Below are positions 12,901-23,610 of a stretch of 64,000 nucleotides of DNA, one piece after another. The position numbers were made by a program, and so were the translations under genes. Origin of the DNA: Chondrosia reniformis. Its lineage: Eukaryota; Porifera; Demospongiae; Chondrillida; Chondrillidae. Location of the stretch: contig OX359195.1 in the NCBI GenBank assembly GCA_947172415.1, positions 7,247,001-7,311,000 of the forward strand, in the 5' to 3' direction. Within the stretch, counting starts at the first letter, position 1. Each line of letters opens with the position of its first letter. The notes below the pieces were generated by a model that saw only the letters and a list, made by a program, of their open reading frames with translations, had not been told where the DNA came from and did not search any database.

Positions 12901-15900
12901 GAGCAGTTGTCATGGGGATATCTCATAGAGAGAGGGATGCATTTAAACAAAAACCTAATTAAACTACTCTCCAGAACTCCAGGTAAGCTGAATATTCATT
13001 ATATATTATTATTATATATTGTAGTTTTTGAGATAAATTTAATCTTATCTTATGTAAATAGATTTGGAGTCTGATAGATTTATAAAAAGACCAGATGCAA
13101 GTAGATTTCTCACTGACACTTACATTGTTGGTCGTAAAGTTATAAATGTCTGGAGAATAATGAGAAATGAGGTGAAACACGCTTTTGAATCATTCCAACC
13201 CGTCGTGTTCAGACACATCATATTTTTTATTCTGTTTCTTTCTATTTTAGATTGCACTGACCAACTACAGGTTCGAGAACATAGCCTACCATGTCCTCCA
13301 TCAGCGGTTGCCTAGATACACTTTCAAAACATTAAGCAAGTGGTACAGGAACAGTCATCTTCAACAAAGGTGAATACACGTGTTCAGTATCTCCATCCCT
13401 CACTCTCGCGCTCTAAACATGTGTAATGGGTATTTTCATTGTTGGATTTAAGTGAGAGTCAGCAGGGAATACTGCCTATCCCACCCACCAAACTTGTTGG
13501 TGTTGACTTTGATTATTGACTAGCTACTGCTAGATACTTGGCTTGTAGAAGAGATGGCATTCTACAATGTAAAGCTTCAGTTAGGACAACACTTGTAGTT
13601 TACAGTATCAAACGTTTCATGGCCACAGTTATGATTATCATTATCACCTCATGAATGATATTACCACTATTGCCACACCTATGATTATCATTATCACCTC
13701 GTGAATGTGATAAGTTGTAATTTCTTATCTACACATACATATATACGTAGATGCGTGGTGGTTGAATATTATCTTGTCAGATGTATTGCAAACTACCAAC
13801 TTTTGGAGAATTTCAACATTATTGAACGAACCAGTGAATTTGCCAGACTCTATGGAATTCTGTTCAGTTCAGTACTGACTAGAGGAACACAGGTACATTT
13901 GTATACACATACTATAGATATATTTACACACATGCAACAGTATATTATTGTAGTACACACATGATGATTGTATGTATTGTTACGTTGTGTGCAGTTCAGA
14001 GTGGAGTCAATGCTTTTGAGACTGGCTCATCCCAAGAACTTTGTGGCAGTATCACCAAGTGTACAGCAACGAGCAAGGTTGGTCCAGTTGGGTCCATATA
14101 TAGTCATAGGTGTATCCTCAATGACCACTACCCTGAAACAGTTGACCACTCCCACTCAGTTTGGTTAGCATTTCCTTATTAGGATGGCAGCTCCTGAGCA
14201 TGTACCTCTGATTCTGGAACCCAGGTCTGGATTTTACAGTGATCCTGTTTTAGTGCTGGACTTTCAATCTCTTTACCCTTCCATCATCATTGCTTACAAC
14301 TATTGCTTCTCCACATGTCTCGGGAGAGTTAACCATCTTTCAAAGTTAGTAGTTCTTGATTGTGTATGCATATATATGTACTACCGTGACAGATTTGATA
14401 TGTATGTATAGATTATTTATTAATTGGATTATGTATGTTGGGCAAAGCTATACAGAGTACGTTTGTATATACTATGTATAGCTTTGCCCAAAGTTTGAAA
14501 TTTCCAAATATTGGCAAGCTTTAATTATGCAAGAGTCTTAAACAGCCTCTTGTAGGCTAGCTTTTTCCGATTGTAATATGATTAAGTACTATACAACTGT
14601 ATGAATGTACGTATATGTGTATTGAATGTAGAAATGATAGCTTCCCATTTGGAGCTTTGAATCACTCTGTACCAGTGGAGACACTGAAGGTAGTGAACCT
14701 TAGAAATATGTGTCGAAATCGTAAGACCTGTCTTGTGGCTTTGTTGTAGAATATCTCTGAAGATGTCACTATTGCTCCAAATGGTGTTGCTTTTGTGAAG
14801 CCTAACGTTAGAAGAGGAATTATACCCCAGTATGTTACAAAATCACCTATTTACGTACATGTGAATGAATTTAACCCTACTTTTGGTAGTGATTGCATGT
14901 ATGTGTGTATCTATATATGTTTATGAGCACCTAGTTCATTTTCTATTTGGATTATTGATGACATAGCTATTCAGATTAGCATAATTGTTTACAATAGAAT
15001 GCTAGAAGAAATTTTGAGTACCAGAATAATGGTGAAATCGTCCTTAAAGTGTCACAAAAAGGACAAGGTGTTAGAAAAGATTCTTGATGCTAGACAGGTA
15101 GGATTAAAGTTGATCGCCAATGTGACATTTGGCTACACTGCTGCACACTTTTCAGGAAGAATGCCCTGTGTAGAGGTGAGGGTGTTTTTAGCCCCATTAT
15201 ATTATTCACATATTTATAAGTATGCCTGTATACTTGTAATTAGGGACACTAGCACTATCTACGTATATAGTGAAGGGTGTAAATATGATCTGTTATCACT
15301 GTCTTTTATGAACTGAAAGTCAATAAAAATGTGCAATATACATACATGTACTCCTAAAGCGTTGTCCCTGTTGTAGATAGGGGACAGCATTGTTAGCAAA
15401 GCACGTGAGACTCTGGATGATGCAATTCGTTTTGTAAACAAAGAGGCTCGATGGGATGGTCAAGTAATATATGGAGACACAGACAGTCTGTTTGTTCTGC
15501 TGAAGGGAGTCTCAAAGGATGAAGCATTTTGCATTGGGGAAGAAATTGTTAAAGAGGTAACAAGAAGGAACCCAAGCCCTGTAAAGCTAAAATTTGAAAA
15601 GGTACTACTTACTCTATTAATTTTAGAATGGTACAGTTTCTTGACAGAAAAGTAGTTTTGTTGCATTGTGAGAATAAAGATAGAGATTAATCCTTGTTTG
15701 CTTCATTTTGTTAATTTTATGAAAATTTTAATTCATATTAATTTTTATTCACTTAATTCAATGTTAAACCTCTATCGATTTATTTACGTACGTATTTGTT
15801 ATACTTAAGGGCATTTCATTATTTTCTTAGGTTTACCTACCTTGCTTGCTAGAGACTAAGAAGCGATATGTGGGTTACATGTATGAGACGAGAGATCAAG

Positions 15901-18112
15901 TCGAGCCAGTGTTTGATGCAAAAGGGATTGAGACTGTGAGAAGAGATAACTGTCCTGCAGTGCCAAAAGTATGTCAAACCTTGTTCCCACAGTTTTTACT
16001 GATAGACATACGTACACAGTACCTTTTTTTTCTATATACATACGTATGTACGTAAATAGCAATTATAATATTTTTTGACCTCATTATAGTTGATGAAGGC
16101 CTATGGGTCGAAATGTTCAAATTACGTACATAGTAGAATTAACTAAAACATTGGTTGACATAGGTAGCAGAAAGTCTGTTATCTAAACATATTGATCAGC
16201 CTAACAATACTTGTATTGTATAGATTTTGGAGAAGTCTTTAAAACTTCTTTTTGAGAGTAAAGACATGTCTTTTGTGAAGTCTTACGTCCAAAATCAGTT
16301 GAAGAAGTTACTTAGTGGACAAGTTACTTTGAATGACTATGTATTCGCAAAGGAATATCGGGGACGTAACAGCTACAGACCAGGAGCCTGTGTCCCAGCA
16401 CTGGAGTTAGCAAAGTACAGTACATCTATACATTCATTTTTTAGGAAAACACGTTACATATAGTAAAATCAAAGAAGGATCAAATAGAAATTTCTTCTAA
16501 CTGTGTTAAAGCCATCTTTTCAGATTTGTCATCCTTCAAGTTTTTGAGTGCCTAGAAGCACTTATGCAAGTAAGGTATGAAATTCTTTTTCCCCTTCTGC
16601 AGCAAAATGGTTGCAGCCGATAGAAGGGCGGAGCCTAGGGCTGGAGAGAGGGTGCCCTATGTCATTGTGTATGGCCTACCAGGACTGCCTTTAATCAAAC
16701 TTGTGAGAAGGTATACAGATCATGAGTGCAACCTTACATGCACTAGAGTGATATACAGTATTTCTACAGACCAGAAGATGTCCTGACTTCCTCTTCACTG
16801 AACTTGAACAGTGCTTACTATGCGGAGAAGCAAATTTTGCCATCACTTCAAAGGGTTTTTTCTCTGATGGGAATAAATGTATTTGATTGGTACGTAGACA
16901 TCAAAGCTTGTACAGTTGCTTAATTGGCAATTGGCTCATTTTTCCAGTTATAAGTCTATTTAACAGATACACTCCTTCTGTCCCTCTTTGTTTTCTGATA
17001 TATATATAATTAGTTCTGTGTAACTGGGCACTAAATGGAGTTTTATTGACACTTTGCAGGTATAACGAATTACCTGCTTTATCTCAAAAGATGGCTACTG
17101 GTAAAGGTAAACGGAAGGTAAGTACTTTATATTCAGTTTATATTCAATAAAATGAGGATTTGAAATGAAAGTTGCATATTGCCTTTAAGACCACTTTAGG
17201 AAAGTTCTTTTCAAGTCTCCACTGCTTCATCTGTGGAGAGGTAACATCTGCTGGTGACATATGCTCAGCCTGTATGAATGACAAGCAAGGTGTAGCAGTT
17301 TACTTATCTGAATCCTTAAGAGGTAATGGAAAGAAGATTGCTGAATTAAATATGGTTAGTTACTTAATGAGTACTTCATTAACATGCATGCATCTTTTAA
17401 ATCCAGCTGTAGCAAGGTTACATGTTTTATAACTCCTCAATTAATGCATTGGATAACTAATGCATTGGATAACCTTTGAAAGCTATATAAGAACTGACTA
17501 TGATGTGTATAAAACAGCCGTCTGGCCCAGTGGAGAAGAGGAGAAAACTCTTGTATCCTCATCGAAAGCTCTCACTAGGTTTAGTTCCCTATATATAGGC
17601 CTTTTACTCTAAAGTAATTGTAGATTATTCATATACGTACGTATGTATGTATGCATAAACTACCTGCGTATATCTCAATATAGTCTCTATAATACATATG
17701 TTGTATCATATTTGGGGACAAATGTGATACTCAATGTTTGCACACACACATGAAAAAATCTAATATATCATTTTCCTACATGCTACCTATTCTGTAAAAA
17801 AGCCTATAGGCAACTAAACCTGGAGGGAGCTTTGGATGAAGATACAGGAGTCTTTTCTTTTCTGTCTTCTTTTCTTCTCTTCCTTCTTCTGCTCCACTGG
17901 GCCACACATGTACGTACCAAATGATGTCTCATGTAAGATGTAATATTTTGTAGTTTTGTCAGAACTGTTGTGGCTATGTCTGCAAGGAAGTAACTTCTGG
18001 TTGCACATCTCAGGACTGTCCTGTTTTTCATGCTTTGCACAGAGCAAAAGTAGCTATCAAAAAAACTGAAAATGTTTATTTTAAAACTTTCAATCTGCTA
18101 GAAGATTGGTGA
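6942..18112 (+). CDS. REV3L: DNA polymerase zeta catalytic subunit
   Basis: B-family translesion polymerase (nuclear) that extends from mismatched or damaged primer ends with REV7 and the POLD2/POLD3 subunits. Exons: 6942-7294, 7383-7457, 7515-7596, 7667-7830, 8124-8347, 8462-8678, 8783-8863, 8977-9643, 9947-11158, 11351-12014, 12205-12348, 12580-12982, 13062-13171, 13251-13369, 13751-13892, 13995-14077, 14183-14344, 14632-14689, 14750-14829, 14998-15175, 15377-15601, 15831-15968, 16224-16414, 16603-16710, 16770-16889, 17060-17117, 17190-17354, 17954-18112; about 2,130 aa (human is about 3,130). Visible: N-terminal KKVPVIRIFGATKGGQKTC; a long low-complexity middle; DGPTPKNLYGF; motif A DFQSLYPSI; motif B region KLIANVTFGYT; motif C YGDTDS; KKRY; C-terminal CysA (HCFICGE...CSAC) and CysB (CQNCC...DCP). 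The 8347/8462 junction does not keep frame with the GT-AG ends I see. Confidence 0.95.
9697..9830 (-). repeat. tRNA-derived SINE, copy 1 (REV3L intron)
   Basis: Read on the minus strand it begins with a tRNA-like head: GTAGCTCAGTGGCTGAGCAC (A box), a CAT anticodon-like loop (GGTCATAACC) and GTTCAATTCTC (B box). A body containing TTCATGCTTTTCCC and TTACTTGTGGTAAGATTATC follows. Related copies lie at 28510-28610, 29237-29351 and 35573-35702, all on the minus strand. Confidence 0.75.
11255..11300 (+). repeat. core-motif repeat (TTTGACC...TCTTCATCAG), copy in REV3L intron
   Basis: The string GAACACTTTGACCTATAGAT followed by CTTCATCAG matches a core found at 16091-16118 (inverted), 20617-20646, 46145-46171 and 51775-51803. 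It lies in the GC-AG intron 11159-11350. The termini of the element are not visible here. Confidence 0.6.
12355..12522. repeat. 42-bp minisatellite, 4 copies, directly after a REV3L 5' splice site
   Basis: Four near-perfect copies of a 42-bp unit (starting GGCTCCTTTGGTATACCTCT, ending GGGTAGGATAGGTC) begin six bases downstream of the donor at 12349. Each unit also contains a pyrimidine tract plus CAG (CTCTCCCCCTCAG), a plausible decoy acceptor, and a GGTATAC donor-like string. Confidence 0.95.
14439..14490. repeat. short perfect hairpin in REV3L intron
   Basis: TGGGCAAAGCTATAC is followed about 22 bases later by its reverse complement GTATAGCTTTGCCCA. This 15-bp perfect stem sits in intron 14345-14631. 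It may be a tiny foldback relic. Confidence 0.8.
16086..16120 (-). repeat. core-motif repeat, inverted copy in REV3L intron
   Basis: TTGATGAAGGCCTATGGGTC followed by GAAATGTTC is the reverse complement of the GAACATTTCGACCC...TTCATCA core. No flanking inverted repeats were seen. Confidence 0.6.
17513..17905. repeat. inverted pair of R1 repeats inside the last REV3L intron
   Basis: A minus-oriented R1 copy (about 17513-17610, starting GTCTGGCCCAGTGGAGAAG) faces a plus-oriented one (about 17768-17905, ending CTCCACTGGGCCACACATG) across a spacer of about 155 bp. The pair could fold into a stem of roughly 90-100 bp in the pre-mRNA of intron 17355-17953, just before the terminal exon. The right arm is the left edge of the segment duplicated at about 21942. 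Confidence 0.8.
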
Positions 18113-18874
18113 AGCTTTTTGAATTATTCATTTTATTTTCATGAATTTAGAATTATATATATCATGTACAATTTTAGACTTACAAGTAGATAATACTTAC
18201 AGATGTAGTGAAAATTTTATTTATATACATTAAATTTTCTGAAATTCACAGGATATAGATACTTTAGGGAGGTCTGTGAGTGCTAACACCAAGTTCATAT
18301 GCATTTGCTAGATTTTCAAAAATTTATAATAGCTACATATATGGTACAGTGCAAAACTTACATCAACAAACTCTATATATATATGCGGCGAATTAACTAT
18401 AACATGGAGGAACCAAATAAGATTTAACATGATGCTATATATATAGCGATTTTATCTCAAGCGCTTGTATCACTATAATATAGAAAAATTACTACTCGAA
18501 TTACTATTCTGACTCTTCAATTAATCTCAGCACAGCATCCTCAAAAGAAATAAATTGCTCCACTTTATAAGCTTTACTGGAACACCATCACCGCGATATT
18601 AACTTTATCGATGTTCTCCGCTGTGTCGTGTGCAGCAAAGTTGCTGGACCGATGTAATGTAATGTTATTGACCTTCCTCTCAAAAGTATTTGAAATAAAT
18701 TTCACATGCATATGGACTGCCATAGCCAGAAGTTCTTCCGTTATAGGCTCGAGGTAGATGTATAAAGGTAGCAGCCAATCAGCTCACATGTTTAGATCCA
18801 GCAGACCAATTGCAAGTCAGCATCTGAAAGCATCAGCAGTCAGCATCTAAGAGATCGTACCAAAAGTGTATACC
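18113..18874. other. REV3L 3' flank and promoter side of the FN3 gene
   Basis: Non-coding. It contains the degenerate MAN2C1 5' relic at 18512-18715 (separate entry). The rest is AT-rich sequence shared in part with 22210-22850. Confidence 0.6.
18512..18715 (-). pseudogene. relic of MAN2C1 exons 1-2
   Basis: On the + strand, AATCTCAGCACAGCATCCTC then AAATTGCTCCACTTTATAAG matches MAN2C1 exon 2 (33736-33790). GGACCGATGTAATGTAATG, then ATTGACCTTCCTCTCAA, matches exon 1 (33955-33996). Reading frame and length are not kept; the intron between the two is shortened and altered. The relic lies just upstream of the secreted FN3 gene. This mirrors the live arrangement, where MAN2C1 diverges from the SRCR/FN3 GPCR. 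Confidence 0.8.
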
Positions 18875-21443
18875 ATGATTCTCTATTCTGTTACTAAACT
18901 TTGCATCATCCTTGTGATAATTCTCTCTCAAGGTGAGTGATTAATCCTATGCAGATATCAATAAGATAGATATACAGTATAACTTGAACACTTGCAATGC
19001 TGCCGGAACATTACAACCAAATCAAAGTTACCAGCACCAGTAGCTGTATTAGTTGTCATGTCATATAGGGTGTATGCACGCAGTATTTGTTTACGGTATT
19101 GATCAGAAAGAATGAATTGTTATAATTAAACCAATTTATCCATAATATGTCATTTGACTTTAATACTAATCAATCACCCAGATCTACATGGGATAGATAC
19201 GTACATGCAGATAGATACATGTAGTTAATTAAAATTGGATGACAGGGAGTATAATATACAAACATACGTATATAGCGATACATAATAATATGCTGTATAT
19301 AAATATACAGGTAACTGTTTCAAAGAGATAGAATCAAAGAGGGAAACTTCTACCTGTGAATGTCCTTTACCATGTGAGTATATATATATATATAACCTTT
19401 ATATATTATAATATGTATTACATGTATATACACTTACATAAATTTGACATATATGCTACCTTAACAGTTACTGCCTTAACAATAGTGGAGTGGCAATTAA
19501 CGTGTCAATGCAAAGCTAAGATTTCATTAATTGGAGAGGGCTGTATATATATGTGCGTATATGTATTAACATTTTAGAATATACTGCTTGATTGAGTTTT
19601 GAATGCCTATGTGCAACTGTGTATACAGTATGTAATAATTAATTATGCAATGACTATAACAAATTCTGTAATTTGCACATATAAGGTATAAACAATATTT
19701 GCTTAAGTGGTAACTTGATTGATTTGATACGATTATATTTAATTATATACTGGTAATCACTTACCCGTAGGTAGGCTATATATAGTATTTTTAGGTCTAT
19801 AGGGAAACCAATTAAAAACATATACTAATAGGATTGATTAAAAGTGGTTAGAAAATATTCTGTGGGAAATTTTACAGTTACTAAGTTAATTGGATTTAAA
19901 ATGGCTTCGTATAAAATTCTATATAGAAGTTGTTCCCATAACTGTCCATATATAGCTAGAACCATGCAGACTAAAGCTTATAGTATATTATGTCAAGTTT
20001 GAAATGTTCTTATATAATATACTATTGAATTTTGTTGCTGATATATAGCTACAGGGTGCCTAGTATAGTAGTCATTGGTTAAAGGCCTCCCCTGATTAAA
20101 TAAGCAATCCGATCCAATCCAATACAAGCTATATTACATACCAACCAGATATATATGCATGCATGTTACATTGAATATTGCTATTTTATAGTAGATAAAG
20201 TAACAATTGAGAGGGTAAATCACTTTTCAAGTACCGGAAAGCCTGCTATTTATGTCAGATGGAGTACACCTACGAGTGACGATCCAATAACAATATATGA
20301 CATAGATTTTAGAATCGTTGGCTCTCCATGGGATTATTACGAGGCACGAGCTAATTCAATATCTAGAGAATTCCGTAGTCTTCTAGTTGGAACCACCTAC
20401 CAAATCAGAATCAGAGCCGTCTATACAAACAGAAATGGAGCATGGAGTGACATAGTCAATATAACTACACCAGGTGGTAAGGGAATTGTATATATGTTAA
20501 CCGTTGCAATGTTTATAGTCAAAAATAAATAAATAAAGGTATATGTATAATGATATTGAAACAATCCTTTCAGATTTAGGAGCGTTAAGAGTCTGTTGAA
20601 GAGAATTATTCATCTTGAACATTTCAACCCTGAGGGCCGTCATCAGCAAGTCGAAGTGCCACAAAGGATGCCCTCCTTATATAGGGTGTGGACCTCCTGA
20701 CATAGCACTTCTGGTCATGTGACTTCCACTCCCTGGGCAAACAAAGGGGGCCCATGATGGATCCAGAATCAGACCAGCATCAAGGTTCATCATTGATCTT
20801 CTTTGTTGGATCTCATCCTAAGGTAAAGTCTGGTATAGTAGACTGCCTATACCACAAAGCTGAATGGATTTGCAAACAGGATTCTACCCTGGAAGATGAA
20901 AGGAAGCATGTCCAGAATGTTCTAATTGTAAATGTTCGCCCAGGGAGTGGAAGTCACATGACCAGAAGTGCTATGTCAGGAGGTCCAAACCCTCAGGGTC
21001 GACATATTCAAGAGGAATAATTCTCTTCAACGGACTGCGTCTCTTAACGCTCCTAAATCTGAAAGGATTGTTTCAATATCATCTGAAATCAACACAGTCT
21101 GAAATCCTTACTCAATTATACATGTACACTGCATGCATAATATTATATTGTTATGCACCATGTAGCACCAGATCAAATAACTGCTGTCAGACTGATAAAA
21201 GATAATAATGCAATAATTATAAAGTGGAGGAATGCTCCAGATAGCAATCAAGTGATACAATTCTATGACATTGAATACAAAGTTAATGGTTCTAATATTT
21301 GGAAAAGCAAGAACATCTATCCCTTCTATTTATACACAAAATTGGGTAATCTTGGTATCGGGATAACATATTTAGTGAGAGTAAGAGCAATATCCTTTTA
21401 TGGATTTGGAAAGTGGAGTGATATAGCATCAATTACTTTGTAG
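18875..21443 (+). CDS. small secreted protein with two fibronectin type III domains
   Basis: Four exons, 18875-18932, 19311-19373, 20192-20476 and 21166-21443, join in frame to 227 aa. Exon 1 encodes a signal peptide (MILYSVTKLCIILVIILSQ). Exon 2 encodes a short Cys-containing segment (GNCFKEIESKRETSTCECP). Exons 3 and 4 each encode one FN3 domain (TYQIRIRAVYTNRNGAWSD; TYLVRVRAISFYGFGKWSD). There is no transmembrane segment, so it is probably secreted. The architecture (signal exon, short Cys exon, phase-1 FN3 exons) is that of the large receptor at 34702, so it looks like a shortened paralog of that gene's 5' end. The stop TAG 21441-21443 overlaps a GTAAGT donor-like string, so loss of downstream exons is possible. 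Function unknown. Confidence 0.75.
20550..21082. mobile_element. foldback DNA element with long terminal inverted repeats
   Basis: The left end ATGATATTGAAACAATCCTT and the right end AAGGATTGTTTCAATATCAT are exact reverse complements. Homology continues inward through TTTAGGAGCGTTAAGAG and GAGAATTATTC, and further through GGACCTCCTGACATAGCAC and GGTCATGTGACTTCCACTCC, so each arm is about 145-185 bp. Total about 533 bp, inside the FN3-gene intron 20477-21165. No transposase is encoded, so it is non-autonomous. The left arm carries the GAACATTTCAACCC...CATCAGC core seen in smaller repeats here. Confidence 0.85.
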
Positions 21444-21892
21444 TAAGTAAATTCAGTTTTTTATTAAATTAGACAAATGAACTGATTGCAATGCATTATA
21501 ATTAGTTATTTGTATATACGTACCTTGTCCAGGTATATAACAGATGTATATGTGTCATAATGAGGTGTATATGTATAACATTACATATATATTATTGCTT
21601 TGTAGAGAGCTGAATCATCATCAATTCATGAAGTGCAATACGTACAGCTATAAATAATTACAGAGTGAAACTTGATAGAATAAAGGTGTGAAACTTCTAA
21701 TATTTTGTAGCAAAACTGATATACGTATAAACATATAAACTGTAAATCATACAGTATGCATGGAAGAATTAAAGGAACACAAACTGGTCAAGCATATGCA
21801 TATTACATGTATATTATATATACATGAATTTTAATCTTAGACCATTACCTAGCTTACATGTACAGGTGATAAAGTACTAATAAATATAATCA

Positions 21893-21940
21893 ATCAATCA
21901 ATCATAGAATCATAGAGAGTCCAAAGTAATAATAATAATT
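21893..21940 (+). repeat. direct repeat bounding the second copy (left)
   Basis: AATCATAGAATCATAGAGAG followed by TCCAAAGTAATAATAATAA matches 23555-23602 (ATCATAGAATAATAGAGAG, then TTCAAAAGTAATAATAATAA). The two repeats bracket the duplicated block. The right one abuts the 3' end of MAN2C1. Confidence 0.75.
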
Positions 21941-22050
21941 ACCGGAGTCTTTTCTTTTCTGTCTTCTTTTCTTCTCTTCCTTCTTCTGCTCCACTGGGCC
22001 ACACATGTACGTACCAAATGATGTCTCATGTAAGATGTAATATTTTGTAG

Positions 22051-22209
22051 TTTTGTCAGAACTGTTGTGGCTATGTCTGCAAGGAAGTAACTTCTAGTTG
22101 CACATCTCAGGACTGTCCTGTTTTTCATGCTTTGCACAGAGCAAAAGTAGCTATCAAAGAAGCTGAAAATGTTTATTTTAAAACTCTCAATCTGCCAGAA
22201 GATTGGTGA
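22051..22209 (+). pseudogene. duplicate of the REV3L terminal exon (CysB), open and with intact acceptor
   Basis: It corresponds to REV3L exon 17954-18112, with the same TATTTTGTAG acceptor and the same length to a TGA stop. All cysteines of the CysB segment are kept (FCQNCCGYVC, then SSCTSQDCPVF). It differs from the first copy by a few residues (G to S, KT to EA, F to L, L to P). It stands alone, with no other REV3L exon nearby, so it is either a dead copy or a remote alternative last exon. Confidence 0.75.
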
Positions 22210-22602
22210 ATTTTTTTAATTATTTTATTTTCATGATATATCATGTACAACTTTTACAAGGGAAGTCTGTGAGTGCTGACAACAAGTCATTCGTGTATCC
22301 CCATATGCATTTGCTAGAATTTCAGCACCAAGTTAATGTACAATTGCAAAAAGTTTGATATATGAAAATTTTATGATGAGGGATACGTATGTACCTATAC
22401 AGGGCAAAATAACATTGTACATTGTAGAAAGCTAACTGAAGAACAAACACTGTAGATATAGAGGAACCAAATATAACAGTAACTGTACATGTAATGAAGA
22501 ATAGATGCTATATAGTCTCTACAAATACATATTATTGTACTGAAATTTTAACTTTTCAATGTTCTCAGTTGCATGTGTCTTGTGTGCCAATTTGATATAA
22601 TA

Positions 22603-22660
22603 TATACCTTCCTTTCAAGTTGACATCAGTAAAGTACGTATCTTAAATAAATATTTAGGG
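22603..22660 (-). pseudogene. second relic of MAN2C1 exon 1
   Basis: CCTTCCTTTCAAGTTGACAT, then CAGTAAAGTACGTATCT and AAATAAAT, matches MAN2C1 exon 1 on the minus strand (33978-34023). In this stretch it is closer to the live exon than the relic at 18512 is. Confidence 0.7.
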
Positions 22661-23610
22661 GCCATGCAGCGGAATTTTGGACTGCTACTATTGTTACTAT
22701 ATACGTACATTACACTAGCTGAAAGTTCTTCCGTTATAGTCTCACATGCAGCAGACCAATTGCAAGTTGATTAGCATCTGAAATTTTATAAGAGATTTAG
22801 AGATGTACCAAGAGTGTCCTATGTATATATACCGTACCATAATTCTATGTTCTGTTACTAAATAAGTATATATATATATAGCTACCTTAATTAACCATTA
22901 CTGCCTTAAAAATATATACAGTAGTAGTGGAGTGGCAATTATCGTGTCAATGTAAGAGATAATTAATTTTGTAACTCGCACATATGGGGCATGAAATTGC
23001 TTAAATGGTAATTTGATTGTTTTTATGTGATTACTTTGACGTAATTATATTTAATCATATATACTGGTAATCATATAGCCGCAGGTGGCTGTGTATATAT
23101 ACTTTACAGGCCTAGGCTTAGGGAAACCAGTTTAACAAACACGTTGAAAATTGATTGCAATTGAAAGTGGTTAGAATACGAGATTCTGTATTTAGGAATT
23201 ATACCTAACCAGTTAAGAGTAAATTGCTGTTTACACTGACTAGTTTAAAAGTGCATATAATACCATTGAATTTTGTTGCTGATATTTTAGTAGATAAAGA
23301 TATAGCGATATATATAGCCAATTGCAAGTAGGCCTAAAATTATGGAGGTCTGTATATATTGTTGCCACCAAACATCTGCATATCCAGTAACTTTTAAGTG
23401 CTGTGTAATGTATCCTGAAATATAGGGTAAATTTGGAACTCTGCTTCATATGTACGTCATATGAGTCACTGTGCAAGTACGTATATACTGCCATCTCTAC
23501 TTCTAACTCCATTTTTTTTAATGTATAGGATTTGAATCACCAAAAGAAAAGAGTCCAATCATAGAATAATAGAGAGAGTTCAAAAGTAATAATAATAACT
23601 AAGACTTAAA

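Larger units (their letters stand above)
21444..23610. repeat. second copy of a duplicated block (REV3L end / MAN2C1 start / FN3-gene start)
   Basis: From about 21942 to about 23300 the sequence follows 17830-20200 in order, with gaps: R1 tail, REV3L terminal exon, MAN2C1 exon 1 relic, AGTTCTTCCGTTATAG, GCAGACCAATTGCAAGT, ATTCT-TGTTCTGTTACTAAA (signal-exon relic whose ATG is ATA here), GTGGAGTGGCAATTA, AGGGAAACCA, GAAAGTGGTTAGAA, TTTTGTTGCTGATAT, TAGATAAAG. The FN3 exons themselves are missing. No live gene is seen; 21444-21890 and 23300-23550 hold nothing I recognise. Confidence 0.8.

Noticed and set aside
20754-21020. 88-aa open frame on the + strand
   Set aside because: It lies wholly inside the foldback element, spans its arms and has no family likeness.
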